Assembly (NCBI RefSeq): GCF_002216145.1
Contig: NZ_CP022278.1
Location: 1,860,001 to 1,924,000, forward strand
Reading direction: 5' to 3'
Length of the DNA stretch: 64,000 bases
Source of the DNA: Neisseria chenwenguii
GTDB lineage: Bacteria > Pseudomonadota > Gammaproteobacteria > Burkholderiales > Neisseriaceae
A program made the translations under genes and the position numbers. Positions 48,747 to 56,787 of this stretch are shown piece by piece. A model generated the notes under the pieces. That model had not been told where the DNA came from and made no database searches. It saw nothing but the letters and a program-made list of their open reading frames with translations. Every line of letters starts with the position of its first letter. The stretch's first letter is position 1.

Positions 48747-49628
48747 ATGAAAGTAACCAGTTTCGGCGAAGTGCTGTGGGACGATTTCCCGAGCGGCAAA
48801 GTATTGGGCGGTGCGCCGTTAAACGTCGTCGTGCGCCTGAAATCATTGGGCGTGGACGGCAGCGTCATCAGCCGTTACGGCAACGATGAAGACGGCAAAG
48901 AGCTGTTGCGCCAGATTGAAAGCAAAAACGTCAATACGGATTTGCTCCAAGTCTGCGACGAATGCCCGACCAGCCTTGTCAAAGTCACTTTGGACAAAAG
49001 CGGCAGCGCTTCATACGAAATTGTTTACCCCTGCGCGTGGGACAGAATCCGGGTGGAGGAAAAAACATTGGCGCGCGTTGCCGAGTCGGATGCCTTTATC
49101 TTCGGCAGCCTCGCCACCCGCGACGAAGTCTCCCGCGCGACTTTAGACAAACTGATTGACGCGGCGAAATTCAAGATTTTCGACGTCAACCTGCGCAAAC
49201 CGCACTATGACACCGACCGCCTGCTGGCGACCATGAAAAAATCCGACATCGTGAAGCTTAACGACGACGAGCTTTATGAGTTGGCCGAAATTTACGGTTC
49301 GCCCTACCATTCCGTCGAACAGAATGTCGCCTATCTGGCCGAACTCACCGGCGTGAAAACCATCTGCGTGACGCTGGGCAGCCACGGCGCGGTTTTATAT
49401 ACGGACGACCGGTTTTACCGCCACAGCGGTTTCCGCGTCAAAGTGGCCGACACCGTCGGCTCGGGCGACAGCTTTTTGGGCGGCCTGACCTACAAACTGC
49501 TCAACCACGCCGACCCGCAGGAAGCGGTAACATTCGCTTGCGCACTCGGCGCGCTGGTCGCCTCCCGCCACGGCGCAACGCCCGAAATTTCATTGCAGGA
49601 AATCGAAACCTTTATGAATCCGGCTTAA
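48747..49628 (+). CDS. PfkB-family carbohydrate kinase, probable fructokinase
   Basis: ATP-dependent sugar kinase of 293 residues. PfkB landmarks: the N-terminal SFGEVLWDDFPSGKVLGGAP (substrate-binding GGAP), ISRYGNDEDGKELL, and the C-terminal signature DTVGSGDSFLGGLTYKLL with the catalytic Asp (about 231-248). The FGEVLWD start is typical of fructokinases (ScrK/Mak style). Coupled to the sugar porter upstream with a one-base gap and AAGGAAG inside its end. A fructose uptake and phosphorylation unit is the simplest reading. Confidence 0.88.
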   Translation: MKVTSFGEVLWDDFPSGKVLGGAPLNVVVRLKSLGVDGSVISRYGNDEDGKELLRQIESKNVNTDLLQVCDECPTSLVKVTLDKSGSASYEIVYPCAWDRIRVEEKTLARVAESDAFIFGSLATRDEVSRATLDKLIDAAKFKIFDVNLRKPHYDTDRLLATMKKSDIVKLNDDELYELAEIYGSPYHSVEQNVAYLAELTGVKTICVTLGSHGAVLYTDDRFYRHSGFRVKVADTVGSGDSFLGGLTYKLLNHADPQEAVTFACALGALVASRHGATPEISLQEIETFMNPA

Positions 49629-49987
49629 GCGGGGTTCGGCAGGTTCAACCCAGAGGCCGTCTGAACAATTCAGACGGCCTTTTTCGGTTTTGGCCGTTTT
49701 CAAACAAGTAAAAAAACGGCGATACCTTTCGGTATCGCCTAAGCTGCTTTGGTGATGTAGAAAATGTTTGTCGGCGTTGAGGCCGTCTGAAATGTTTAAT
49801 CCGAGGCTTTTCAAAAATCAAAAGGGCCGTCTGACTTCGGCTACACTCAGTGCAAGTGTTTCGGCTATGCTCAGCAACCGAATTTTCGCGGGCGTTATTC
49901 CTGCTCAGGAGGAAATGAAGCCGTTAGGATTAACCGTTTTCAAACGGCCTTTTGCGTTCGGCTGTTTGAGGCCGTCTGAAAACAAAC
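49629..49987. other. Gap with terminators after the kinase gene
   Basis: Contains the DUS terminator at 49653-49684, a second hairpin GGCGATACC-TTT-CGGTATCGCC at 49717-49738, decayed copies of the CTTCGGCTACACTCAG motif and several DUS. No gene seen. Confidence 0.65.
49653..49684 (+). terminator. DUS inverted-pair terminator of the sugar operon
   Basis: Perfect DUS arms with a 3-base loop followed by TTTTT. Confidence 0.82.
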
Positions 49988-50752
49988 TTATTTAACCGGC
50001 GCGGCGCAGCGAAAGCCTAAGTTATCCATCACATATTTGGATTGCAGGCTGGTACGGATGCCGTAGCGCAGGAAGGCGGCGTAGTTGCTCGGGTCGCTGG
50101 ACCCGACGGCGGCGCCGCTGCAAAACATTTGGTTGGCGGACGATGAGGCGGCGGTAAGCTGGCTGCTGTTGAAGTCTTCCGTCCATTCCCAAATCAGACC
50201 GTGCATATCGTAGATGCCCCAATAGTTTGGCTGGCTTCGGCCGACGTTTTGCAGGCCTTTTTGGCGGCCGTAGGCGTACCAATCGAGGATGGTGCGGTTG
50301 TAGCCGGGTTCGAGTGCGCCGTTTTTCTGGGTGGCGGAGGCTTGGCCGGCAAATTCCCATTCGTCTATGGTGGGCAGGCGTTTGCCTTGTGCGGTGCAGT
50401 AGGCGTTGGCGGCAAACCAAGAGACGTTGGTTACGGGGTGTTTGAGGTCGGTGGCTTTGGGGGCGTAGCTGTCGCCGCCGTTTTTAATCCAATGCTTGAG
50501 GTAGGCGGCTTCGGCCTGTTTGCTGCTGATTTTGCCTTTTTTCCATTGCGGGTGTTTGTTGAGGAAGGCGGCAAATTCGGCGTTGGTTACGGGGTATTTG
50601 TCGATTTTGTAGGCGCCGACGGTAATCATCGGGGTGTCTTTTTTGAGGTAAAGCGGGCGGTAGGTGCCGCCGTCGATTTTAACCATGTCGGACGCTGCTG
50701 CGCCGCCACAGGCGAGCAGAGTGCTGAGAAACAGGATACGGATGGTGTTCAT
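49988..50752 (-). CDS. nirV: NirV-like formylglycine-generating-enzyme-fold protein
   Basis: Exported 254-residue protein of the SUMF1/FGE-sulfatase family found beside copper nitrite reductase genes; its function there is not settled. A signal peptide (core ILFLSTLLACGGAAA) precedes the domain, which shows VKIDGGTYRPLY, KYPVTNAEFAAFL (about 58-70), VTNVSWFAANAYCTAQGKRL and the end RYGIRTSLQSKYVMDNLGFR. The catalytic Cys pair of true formylglycine-generating enzymes is not evident, fitting an accessory role. ATG 50752 chosen for the signal peptide; a longer frame enters a DUS. Same strand as the cytochrome c and aniA. Confidence 0.82.
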   Translation of the reverse strand: MNTIRILFLSTLLACGGAAASDMVKIDGGTYRPLYLKKDTPMITVGAYKIDKYPVTNAEFAAFLNKHPQWKKGKISSKQAEAAYLKHWIKNGGDSYAPKATDLKHPVTNVSWFAANAYCTAQGKRLPTIDEWEFAGQASATQKNGALEPGYNRTILDWYAYGRQKGLQNVGRSQPNYWGIYDMHGLIWEWTEDFNSSQLTAASSSANQMFCSGAAVGSSDPSNYAAFLRYGIRTSLQSKYVMDNLGFRCAAPVK

Positions 50753-50833
50753 GGCGTTGCTCTTTATTGAAATGGTTGCGGATGTGTGCGGCCGTCTGAA
50801 AATATCCATACCGGTTTTCAGACGGCATCTGTT

Positions 50834-51334
50834 TTATTGTTTCGCGCGTTCGGCGGCAACGTCTGCGGCGCTGATTTGCCCGCCTGCGTTGCCGAAGCTG
50901 TTGAGGATGTAGGTGGCGGCGTTGGCGGTGTCTTCGTCGTTGAGGGCGATGGAGAACATGGTGCCGTTGTAGGTTTTGCCGTTGACGGTAATTTGGCCGT
51001 TCACGCCGTTGATCACGGCTTGGACGATTTTTTTCGGGTCTTTGGCGAAGTAGTCGGCTTTGGCAAGCGGCGGGAACATGCCTTCTCTGCCCAAGCCTTC
51101 TGCGCCATGGCAGGCGATGCAGTTTTTTTCATACACGGCTTTGCCGAGTTTGATTTGTTTGCTGAGGCCGTCTGAAACATTAGCGGCGGCGGAACTTGCG
51201 GTTGCAGGCGTTTGCACAGCGGAGGCGGACGGCGGGGCGGCGGGCGCGGAGGCGGCTTTTTCAGACGGCCTGTCACCGCAGGCTGTCAGGGTGAGGGCTG
51301 AAACGACCCATGCGGTGCAGTATCGGTGTTTCAT
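50834..51334 (-). CDS. Lipoprotein c-type cytochrome, likely AniA electron donor
   Basis: A 166-residue protein with lipobox LTAC (Cys19) and an Ala/Pro/Ser-rich linker (about 22-55), then one cytochrome c domain with the heme motif CIACH (about 72-76) and a later Met (GTMFSIALNDED) as probable axial ligand. The lipid anchor and linker match neisserial cytochromes that shuttle electrons to outer-membrane AniA. It lies between aniA and nirV. A Correia-type element ends 18 bases before the start codon, so its promoter is inside or beyond that element. Confidence 0.85.
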   Translation of the reverse strand: MKHRYCTAWVVSALTLTACGDRPSEKAASAPAAPPSASAVQTPATASSAAANVSDGLSKQIKLGKAVYEKNCIACHGAEGLGREGMFPPLAKADYFAKDPKKIVQAVINGVNGQITVNGKTYNGTMFSIALNDEDTANAATYILNSFGNAGGQISAADVAAERAKQ

Positions 51335-51351
51335 ATGTGTTCCTTAATTAA

Positions 51352-51508
51352 TATAGTGAAATAAAATAAAAAACCTACTTCGTTGGCTGCGGCCGGGCTC
51401 AAAGAGGACGATTCACTAAGGCGCTGAAGCGCCAAGTTCATCTGTGCCGTACTACCCGTACTGTCTGTGCTTTGCCGCCTTGTATCTTTCTTATTTTATT
51501 TCACTATA
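51352..51508. mobile_element. Correia repeat-enclosed element (full length)
   Basis: Perfect 18-bp terminal inverted repeats TATAGTGAAATAAAATAA (51352-51369) and the complement (51491-51508) enclose a core with GCTCAAAGAGGACGATTC and GTACTGTCTG, characteristic of neisserial CREE/NEMIS elements. Length 157 bases, the full-size class. These elements are non-autonomous and can carry promoters, IHF sites and RNase III targets. Confidence 0.88.
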
Positions 51509-51598
51509 CATTGTAATTATTATGGATACCGACTCAAAAAAACAAACCGGCCGAATTTGCGCTGCGCTGTTTTGCTTTTTTGAATGGATATTTGCGGG

Positions 51599-51646
51599 AA
51601 AAGCCACTGTTATCTTTGAATCAGCCAAAGACGACAGTGGCTTTTT
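51599..51646. terminator. aniA terminator
   Basis: AAAAGCCACTGT (51599-51610) pairs with ACAGTGGCTTTT (51634-51645), with an inner CTTTG/CAAAG stem. Both sides carry T's on the outgoing strand, so it can work in both directions. It directly follows the aniA stop on the minus strand. Confidence 0.85.
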
Positions 51647-51667
51647 ACAGCTTTACACTGTTACAGC

Positions 51668-52873
51668 TTATTTCGCTGCCGATGCGCCTGAAGCCGGAGC
51701 GGCAGGGGCTACTGATGCGGCCGCACCTGAAGCTGCTGCGGACGCTGCGCCGGAAGCGGCGGCAGGAGCAGGCTGGTAAGCGGTGTCGCTCAGTTTTTTG
51801 GTCATGATTTCAGGGTTTTCTTCGCCCTCTACTTTCAGTTGACCCAATGCGCCTTTGTTGAACGCGCGGAAGATGGAGTGGTCAACCAAGGTGTAGCTGC
51901 CCGGAATATCGACTTTGAATTCGATGATGGCGGCGCCGCCGGCAGGAATCACGGTACTTTGAACGTTTTCGTTAATCAGTTTACCGCCTTCGACATAAAC
52001 TTTGTCGAAGATTTCGCCGATGACGTGGAACGACGATACCAAGTTCGGGCCGCCGTTACCAACGTACATACGGACGGTTTCGCCTGCTTTGGCTTTCAGT
52101 GCGTTGTCGCCGGCGATTGAGCCTACGTGGCCGTTGAATACGACGTATTCAGGCGCTTCGGCAACGGCTTTGTCCATATCGAAGGCTTGCAGGCCTTGTG
52201 CGCCGTATTTGCCTTTGGTGTAGAAGTCGCCTTGTACGATGTAGAACTCTTTATCCACTTTCGGCAGACCTTCTTTAGGCTCGACCAAAATCAGACCGTA
52301 CATACCGTTGGCGATGTGCATGCCTACGGGCGCAACGGCACAGTGGTAGATGTAGAGGCCGGATTGCAGCGCTTTGAAGCTGAAAGTAGAAGTGCGGCCC
52401 GGTGCGGTAAACGAGGCTTCGGCACCGCCGCCTTGGCCGGTCGCGGCGTGGAAGTCCACGTTGTGCGGTACGGTTGAAGACGGATTGTTAGAGAATTCGA
52501 CCTCAACGGTATCGCCTTCGCGTACACGGATCATCTGGCCCGGAACGTCGCCGTTGAATGTCCAGTAGTGGTAGTCAACGCCGTCGGCCATTTTCATAGT
52601 TTTTTCGACGGTTTCCATTTTCACGCGGACTTTAGCCGGAGTGGTGCGGTCTGTCGGCGGAGGAACTTCCGGCGCGTGGGTGGTTACTGCGTCGATAACG
52701 GGCAGCTCGGAGGAGGGTACGTCAGAAGCAGCCTGTTCGCCTGATGCAGCAGAAGCGGGGGCTTCCGAGGCGGCGGGCGTCGAAGCGTCAGCCGGTTTTT
52801 CCGCAGCTTGTTGTCCGCAAGCAGCTAAAGCAAATACGGAGGCAATGATTGCAGCTAAAGTTTGGCGTTTCAT
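51668..52873 (-). CDS. aniA: Copper-containing nitrite reductase AniA (NirK type)
   Basis: Outer-membrane lipoprotein reducing nitrite to nitric oxide. The 401-residue product has lipobox LAAC (Cys19) and an Ala/Ser-rich linker (to about 65), then two cupredoxin domains. Copper ligands and catalytic residues are present: PHNVDFHAA (type 1 His, catalytic Asp, type 2 His), [18 protein letters not shown] (type 2 His, type 1 Cys, His, Met), the catalytic His in FHVIGEIFD and the type 2 His in LVDHSIF. The C-terminus is a low-complexity Ala/Ser/Gly extension of about 30 residues, as in other AniA proteins. Expressed from an FNR-type promoter; divergent from norB. Confidence 0.96.
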   Translation of the reverse strand: MKRQTLAAIIASVFALAACGQQAAEKPADASTPAASEAPASAASGEQAASDVPSSELPVIDAVTTHAPEVPPPTDRTTPAKVRVKMETVEKTMKMADGVDYHYWTFNGDVPGQMIRVREGDTVEVEFSNNPSSTVPHNVDFHAATGQGGGAEASFTAPGRTSTFSFKALQSGLYIYHCAVAPVGMHIANGMYGLILVEPKEGLPKVDKEFYIVQGDFYTKGKYGAQGLQAFDMDKAVAEAPEYVVFNGHVGSIAGDNALKAKAGETVRMYVGNGGPNLVSSFHVIGEIFDKVYVEGGKLINENVQSTVIPAGGAAIIEFKVDIPGSYTLVDHSIFRAFNKGALGQLKVEGEENPEIMTKKLSDTAYQPAPAAASGAASAAASGAAASVAPAAPASGASAAK

Positions 52874-52918
52874 TTGATGTTCCTTTAGTTGAATGGAAAG
52901 GGGGTTGAGTTTGGAGGC

Positions 52919-52960
52919 ATTATGTAGTCGGACGTTTTTACTTATCTTGACTTAAGTCAA
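52919..52960 (-). promoter_or_regulatory. FNR-type promoter of aniA
   Basis: TTGAC-TTAA-GTCAA at 52947-52960 is a perfect palindrome close to the FNR consensus. On the minus strand CATAAT at 52924-52919 is a -10 box, which predicts initiation near 52912 and places the FNR site at about -41.5. This is the same geometry as at nosR. Confidence 0.82.
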
Positions 52961-53158
52961 TTAATTCATCAAATGTGAACATTTGTCTTTAGAAATACTA
53001 CTTAATGGTTAGTTTCTGATAGGTCGAACCGGTTAAATTTTAAAATTTAGACGTCAAGAATCCGGTATCTGGTCGGAATGTTTCAGAGAATTACGAATAA
53101 ATTTGACTAATAACAAGGAATTAACTTAAAGCATACGGGAGCAAGCATTCTTTTACGG

Positions 53159-53200
53159 TATAATTCATGCTACAATCTTTAACATTCATATTTTATGAAT
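53159..53200 (+). promoter_or_regulatory. norB promoter with NsrR-like palindrome
   Basis: TACAAT at 53171-53176 (alternatively TATAAT at 53159-53164) is a -10 candidate. ATTCATA-TTT-TATGAAT at 53184-53200 is a perfect inverted repeat with the 11-1-11 style of NsrR sites, lying over the predicted start. Neisserial norB is known to be repressed by NsrR and induced by nitric oxide, so this fits. Confidence 0.65.
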
Positions 53201-53244
53201 TAAATTAAAAGACCACTTTTACCAAAAAAGAAGGAGTTCTGAAA

Positions 53245-55500
53245 ATGGGACAGTACAAAAAGCTCTGGTATCTGCTTTTTGCAGTGCTTGCAGTTTGTTT
53301 TACCATTCTCGGCTATATGGGCAGCGAGGTGTATAAAAAAGCACCGCCTTATCCCGAGAAAGTCGTAACGGCTTCAGGCAAAGTTTTGATGACCAAAGAC
53401 GACATTCTGGCGGGGCAGTCTGCATGGCAGACGACCGGCGGTATGGAAGTCGGCTCGGTATTGGGCCACGGCGCCTACCAAGCCCCCGACTGGACGGCCG
53501 ACTGGCTGCACCGCGAATTGGTGGCATGGTTGGACATCACTTCCCAAGAAGTTTACGGCAAAAAATTTGCTGAAATTTCCAAAGAAGAGCAGGCCGTTTT
53601 GAAAACCCGTCTGGCCGACGAATACCGCGAACAGAGCCGTATTAAAGAAGACGGCAGCGTCGTCATCAGCGACACCCGCGCCAAAGCCATCGAAGCCATC
53701 ACGCCTTACTACACCGGCGTTTACGGCGACGATCCGGCGTATCTGCAAACCCGCGTTCATTTTGCAATGAAAAACAACACATTGCCGAGCGCAGAGGCGC
53801 GTCAGAAACTCTTCAACTTCTTCTTTTGGACTTCATGGTCGGCTTCCGCCAACCGTCCGGGCGAGACTTTCACTTACACCAACAACTGGCCGCACGAGCC
53901 TTTGATCAACAATGTGCCGACGACCGAAAACTATATGTGGTCGTTTACCAGCGTTGTGTTGCTTTTGATGGGCATCGGTTTGCTGATGTGGGGTTATTCG
54001 TTCCTGACCAAACACGAAGAAATCGAAACGCCGTCTGAAGATCCGCTGTCTAAAGTCCAGCTTACCCCGTCGCAAAAAGCGCTGGGCAAATACGTCTTCC
54101 TGACCGTTGCCCTGTTTGTCGTACAGGTATTGTTGGGCGGCCTGACCGCGCACTACACCGTCGAAGGCCAGGGTTTCTACGGCATCGACAAAGCGCTGGG
54201 CTTTGAAATGGCCGACTGGTTCCCCTATGCGCTGACCCGTACTTGGCACATCCAATCTGCGATTTTCTGGATCGCCACAGGCTTCCTGACCGCAGGTCTG
54301 TTCCTTGCACCAATCGTAAACGGCGGCAAGGATCCGAAATTCCAACGCGCAGGCGTGAATTTCCTCTACATCGCGCTGTTTATCGTGGTGGGCGGTTCAT
54401 ACGCCGGCAACTTCTTCGCGCTGACCCACGTCATTCCGCCCGAATTCAACTTCTGGTTCGGCCATCAGGGTTACGAATACCTCGATTTGGGCCGCTTCTG
54501 GCAGCTTCTGCTGATGGTCGGCCTCCTGCTGTGGCTGTTCCTGATGTTGCGCTGTACCGTTTCCGCCTTTAAAGAAAAAGGCACCGACAAAAACCTGCTG
54601 GCGATTTTCGTAGCCTCCATGGTCGGTGTGGGTGCGTTCTACGCACCGGGCTTGTTCTACGGCGAAAAATCCCCGATTGCCGTCATGGAATACTGGCGCT
54701 GGTGGGTGGTTCACCTGTGGGTAGAAGGCTTCTTCGAAGTATTCGCCACCGCCGCATTTGCCTTTATTTTCTACAACATGGGCTTTGTACGCCGCAGCAC
54801 CGCAACCGCTTCTACGCTGGCTGCCGCCGCCATCTTCATGCTCGGCGGCATCCCGGGTACGCTGCACCACCTCTACTTCTCCGGTTCGACCTCAGCCTCT
54901 ATGGCTATCGGCGCCTGCTTCTCCGCGCTGGAAGTTGTACCGCTGGTACTGCTCGGCCGCGAAGCCTATGAACACTGGTCTTACCAGCACCTTGCCCCGT
55001 GGGCGAAACGCCTGCGCTGGCCGCTGATGTGCTTCGTTGCCGTGGCGTTCTGGAACATGATCGGTGCCGGCGTATTCGGCTTCCTGATCAACCCGCCGGT
55101 TTCCCTGTTCTACATCCAAGGTCTGAACACCACCGCAGTACACGCCCACGCAGCGCTGTTCGGTGTGTACGGTTTCTTGGCACTGGGCTTCGTTTTGCTG
55201 GTTGCCCGCTACCTGAAACCCGACGTCGAATTTGACGACAAACTGATGACCTGGGGCTTCTGGCTGCTCAACGGCGGCTTGGCCGGCATGATCGCCATCA
55301 GCCTGCTGCCTGTCGGCGCCATCCAAGCCTACGCCAGCATCACCGAAGGTTTGTGGTACGCCCGCAGCGAAGAATTCCTGCAAATGGAAATCCTCGATAC
55401 CCTGCGCTGGGTACGCACCGCAGCCGACTTGATCTTCATCGGCGGTGCCGTCTGCGTCGCATGGCAGGCAACCAAAATCGTCTTCAGCCGCAGCAAATAA
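53245..55500 (+). CDS. norB: Quinol-dependent nitric oxide reductase NorB
   Basis: Inner-membrane enzyme reducing two NO to N2O with electrons from quinol. The 751-residue single-subunit form (qNOR) contains the N-terminal extension that replaces NorC (periplasmic part about 35-225 after a first membrane helix) and then about twelve membrane segments. Metal ligands are in conserved helices: TWHIQSAIFWIA (about 333), EGFFEVFATA (about 495, glutamates near FeB), GGIPGTLHHLYFSG (about 535, FeB His pair) and AVHAHAALFGVYG (about 632, heme His). Ribosome binding site AAGGAG. Detoxifies NO made by AniA. Confidence 0.96.
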   Translation: MGQYKKLWYLLFAVLAVCFTILGYMGSEVYKKAPPYPEKVVTASGKVLMTKDDILAGQSAWQTTGGMEVGSVLGHGAYQAPDWTADWLHRELVAWLDITSQEVYGKKFAEISKEEQAVLKTRLADEYREQSRIKEDGSVVISDTRAKAIEAITPYYTGVYGDDPAYLQTRVHFAMKNNTLPSAEARQKLFNFFFWTSWSASANRPGETFTYTNNWPHEPLINNVPTTENYMWSFTSVVLLLMGIGLLMWGYSFLTKHEEIETPSEDPLSKVQLTPSQKALGKYVFLTVALFVVQVLLGGLTAHYTVEGQGFYGIDKALGFEMADWFPYALTRTWHIQSAIFWIATGFLTAGLFLAPIVNGGKDPKFQRAGVNFLYIALFIVVGGSYAGNFFALTHVIPPEFNFWFGHQGYEYLDLGRFWQLLLMVGLLLWLFLMLRCTVSAFKEKGTDKNLLAIFVASMVGVGAFYAPGLFYGEKSPIAVMEYWRWWVVHLWVEGFFEVFATAAFAFIFYNMGFVRRSTATASTLAAAAIFMLGGIPGTLHHLYFSGSTSASMAIGACFSALEVVPLVLLGREAYEHWSYQHLAPWAKRLRWPLMCFVAVAFWNMIGAGVFGFLINPPVSLFYIQGLNTTAVHAHAALFGVYGFLALGFVLLVARYLKPDVEFDDKLMTWGFWLLNGGLAGMIAISLLPVGAIQAYASITEGLWYARSEEFLQMEILDTLRWVRTAADLIFIGGAVCVAWQATKIVFSRSK

Positions 55501-55524
55501 GCTGAAAGCTGATTAAACGGAACA

Positions 55525-55560
55525 AAGGCCGTCTGAATTGTCAGACGGCCTTTTTATTAT
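55525..55560 (+). terminator. DUS inverted-pair terminator of norB
   Basis: Perfect DUS arms with a 3-4 base loop followed by TTTTTATTATT. Confidence 0.82.
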
Positions 55561-55649
55561 TGTCGGAACAGGTTTGCTTTTTCAGACGGCTGATTGGCTT
55601 TACACTGAGTGTTTGAATGGATTTCATTTGTCAGGCCGTCTGAAAAGCG

Positions 55650-55716
55650 GTAGGTCGGATACTTGTATCCGGTATCCGACATGATGAAATTGCTTTGATA
55701 TGTCGGATTCAAGAGT
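55650..55716. repeat. GTAGGTCGGA-family repeat
   Basis: GTAGGTCGGATACTTGTATCC followed by TATCCGACAT and later ATGTCGGATTC, related to the unit at 21752-21847. Confidence 0.6.
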
Positions 55717-55754
55717 CCAGGCCGTCTGAAACGGTTAATCCTTCAAGCGACGTC

Positions 55755-55852
55755 ATTCCCGCGCAGGCGGGAATCCACGGTTAAAAACAGGCAATATCTT
55801 GTTTTAACACAGTTTCAGAAAATCAAGCGTGGATTCCCGCCTGCGCGGGAAT
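55755..55852. repeat. Neisserial RS element bounded by perfect dRS3 repeats
   Basis: Perfect dRS3 at 55755-55774 and 55833-55852. The interior is in the opposite orientation to the copies at 16640 and 38876 (AACAGGCAATATCTTGTTTT). Confidence 0.88.
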
Positions 55853-55927
55853 GACGTTTGTGAAAGTTTCAGACGGCCTTTTTGAATTTTGCAAAGGTAT
55901 CGGCCTGTATTCCATTTCTCTCGAAAA

Positions 55928-56365
55928 CTACAAAAACTGCGCCGCGCCGCGATTGGACAATTCATCCGCTTTTTCGTTTTCAGGATGCCCCGCATGGCCT
56001 TTGACCCACGCCCAGCGCACGTCGTGCTGCTGCACCAGTTCGTCCAGCGCCTTCCACAAATCGTCGTTTTTCACCGGCTGTTTCGACGCCGTTTTCCAGC
56101 CGTTTTTCTTCCAGTCGTGAATCCAGCTTTCCATGCCGTTTTTCACATATTGCGAGTCGGTGCAGATTTCCACCGTGCAGCGTCGTTTGAGTGATTTCAG
56201 CCCCTCGATGACCGCCGTCAGTTCCATACGGTTGTTGGTGGTTTGCGCTTCGCCGCCGAACAGCGTTTTTTCATGGCTGCCGTAGCGCATCAAAACGCCC
56301 CAGCCGCCCGCGCCGGGATTGCCTTTGCAGGCGCCGTCGGTATAGAGATAAACGGTTTTTTCCAT
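55928..56365 (-). CDS. rnhA: Ribonuclease HI
   Basis: Cleaves the RNA strand of RNA-DNA hybrids. The 145-residue product has the active-site set Asp in [14 protein letters not shown] (residue 10), Glu in [13 protein letters not shown] (about 48), Asp in CTDSQYV (about 70) and the C-terminal Asp in NEKADELSN (about 134), plus the basic protrusion [12 protein letters not shown]. Standard length. Start ATG 56365 behind GGAAAC-type sequence. Confidence 0.96.
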   Translation of the reverse strand: MEKTVYLYTDGACKGNPGAGGWGVLMRYGSHEKTLFGGEAQTTNNRMELTAVIEGLKSLKRRCTVEICTDSQYVKNGMESWIHDWKKNGWKTASKQPVKNDDLWKALDELVQQHDVRWAWVKGHAGHPENEKADELSNRGAAQFL

Positions 56366-56514
56366 AGCTGTTTCCGAAATTGAGGGTGGGGAGAATCATA
56401 ACACAGGCCGTCTGAAAGATTTTTCAGACGGCCTGGTTTTATTTGCGGATACACAGTCGTTGTTAAAACCGCATACTTCATAATAACAAGGATTTAGAGT
56501 GAGTTTAATCACCG

Positions 56515-56709
56515 TTATTTCTTTTCTTCGTTAACAAGTTTGTTTCTGTGAAAATATGTCATCTGTGCGAGATGTCCCCCTAATGCAAATAGGGCAAATG
56601 TGCAAATTGCCGCTATACTTCGAAGCTGGCAACATCCTGATTTGAACCACCCCATTTCTGCTAAGGCGGCAATTGCTGCCATTGCATTGAAGTATTTTAT
56701 TACTGCCAT
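56515..56709 (-). CDS. Possible small membrane protein (64 residues)
   Basis: An ORF in the A/T-rich gap; two hydrophobic stretches (about 8-24 and 31-50, the latter IAAICTFALFALGG) and a basic tail NKLVNEEKK are visible. There is no clear ribosome binding site before ATG 56709 and no recognised family. A Fur-like site lies 60 bases upstream. Could be spurious. Confidence 0.35.
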   Translation of the reverse strand: MAVIKYFNAMAAIAALAEMGWFKSGCCQLRSIAAICTFALFALGGHLAQMTYFHRNKLVNEEKK

Positions 56710-56768
56710 GAAATAGTATGCTGTTTTTAGTTACTGCTTTGTCATGAGATAGTTTCAGTTGAATTTTT

Positions 56769-56787
56769 ACTAATGATAATTATTGTT
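56769..56787. promoter_or_regulatory. Fur-box-like site
   Basis: ACTAATGATAATTATTGTT matches the 19-base Fur consensus in about 14 positions, with TGATAATTA in the centre. Candidate -10 boxes flank it on both strands (TATCAT on minus, TATTGT on plus), so it could control the small ORF to the left or an untranslated RNA to the right. Confidence 0.45.

Larger units (their letters stand above)
55561..55927. other. Repeat-filled gap between norB and rnhA
   Basis: Holds a GTAGGTCGGA-family inverted repeat (55650-55716), several DUS, and an RS/dRS3 element. No gene seen. Confidence 0.7.

Noticed and set aside
49717..49738. Hairpin GGCGATACC/GGTATCGCC as an RNA gene
   Set aside because: Only a single 9-10 bp stem with a three-base loop; no tRNA or known RNA features around it. 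Kept as a possible terminator.
51444..51779. 111-codon + strand frame covering the aniA terminator
   Set aside because: It spans a Correia element end, the aniA hairpin and the aniA 3' end; the Ala-rich tail is the shadow of the AniA extension.
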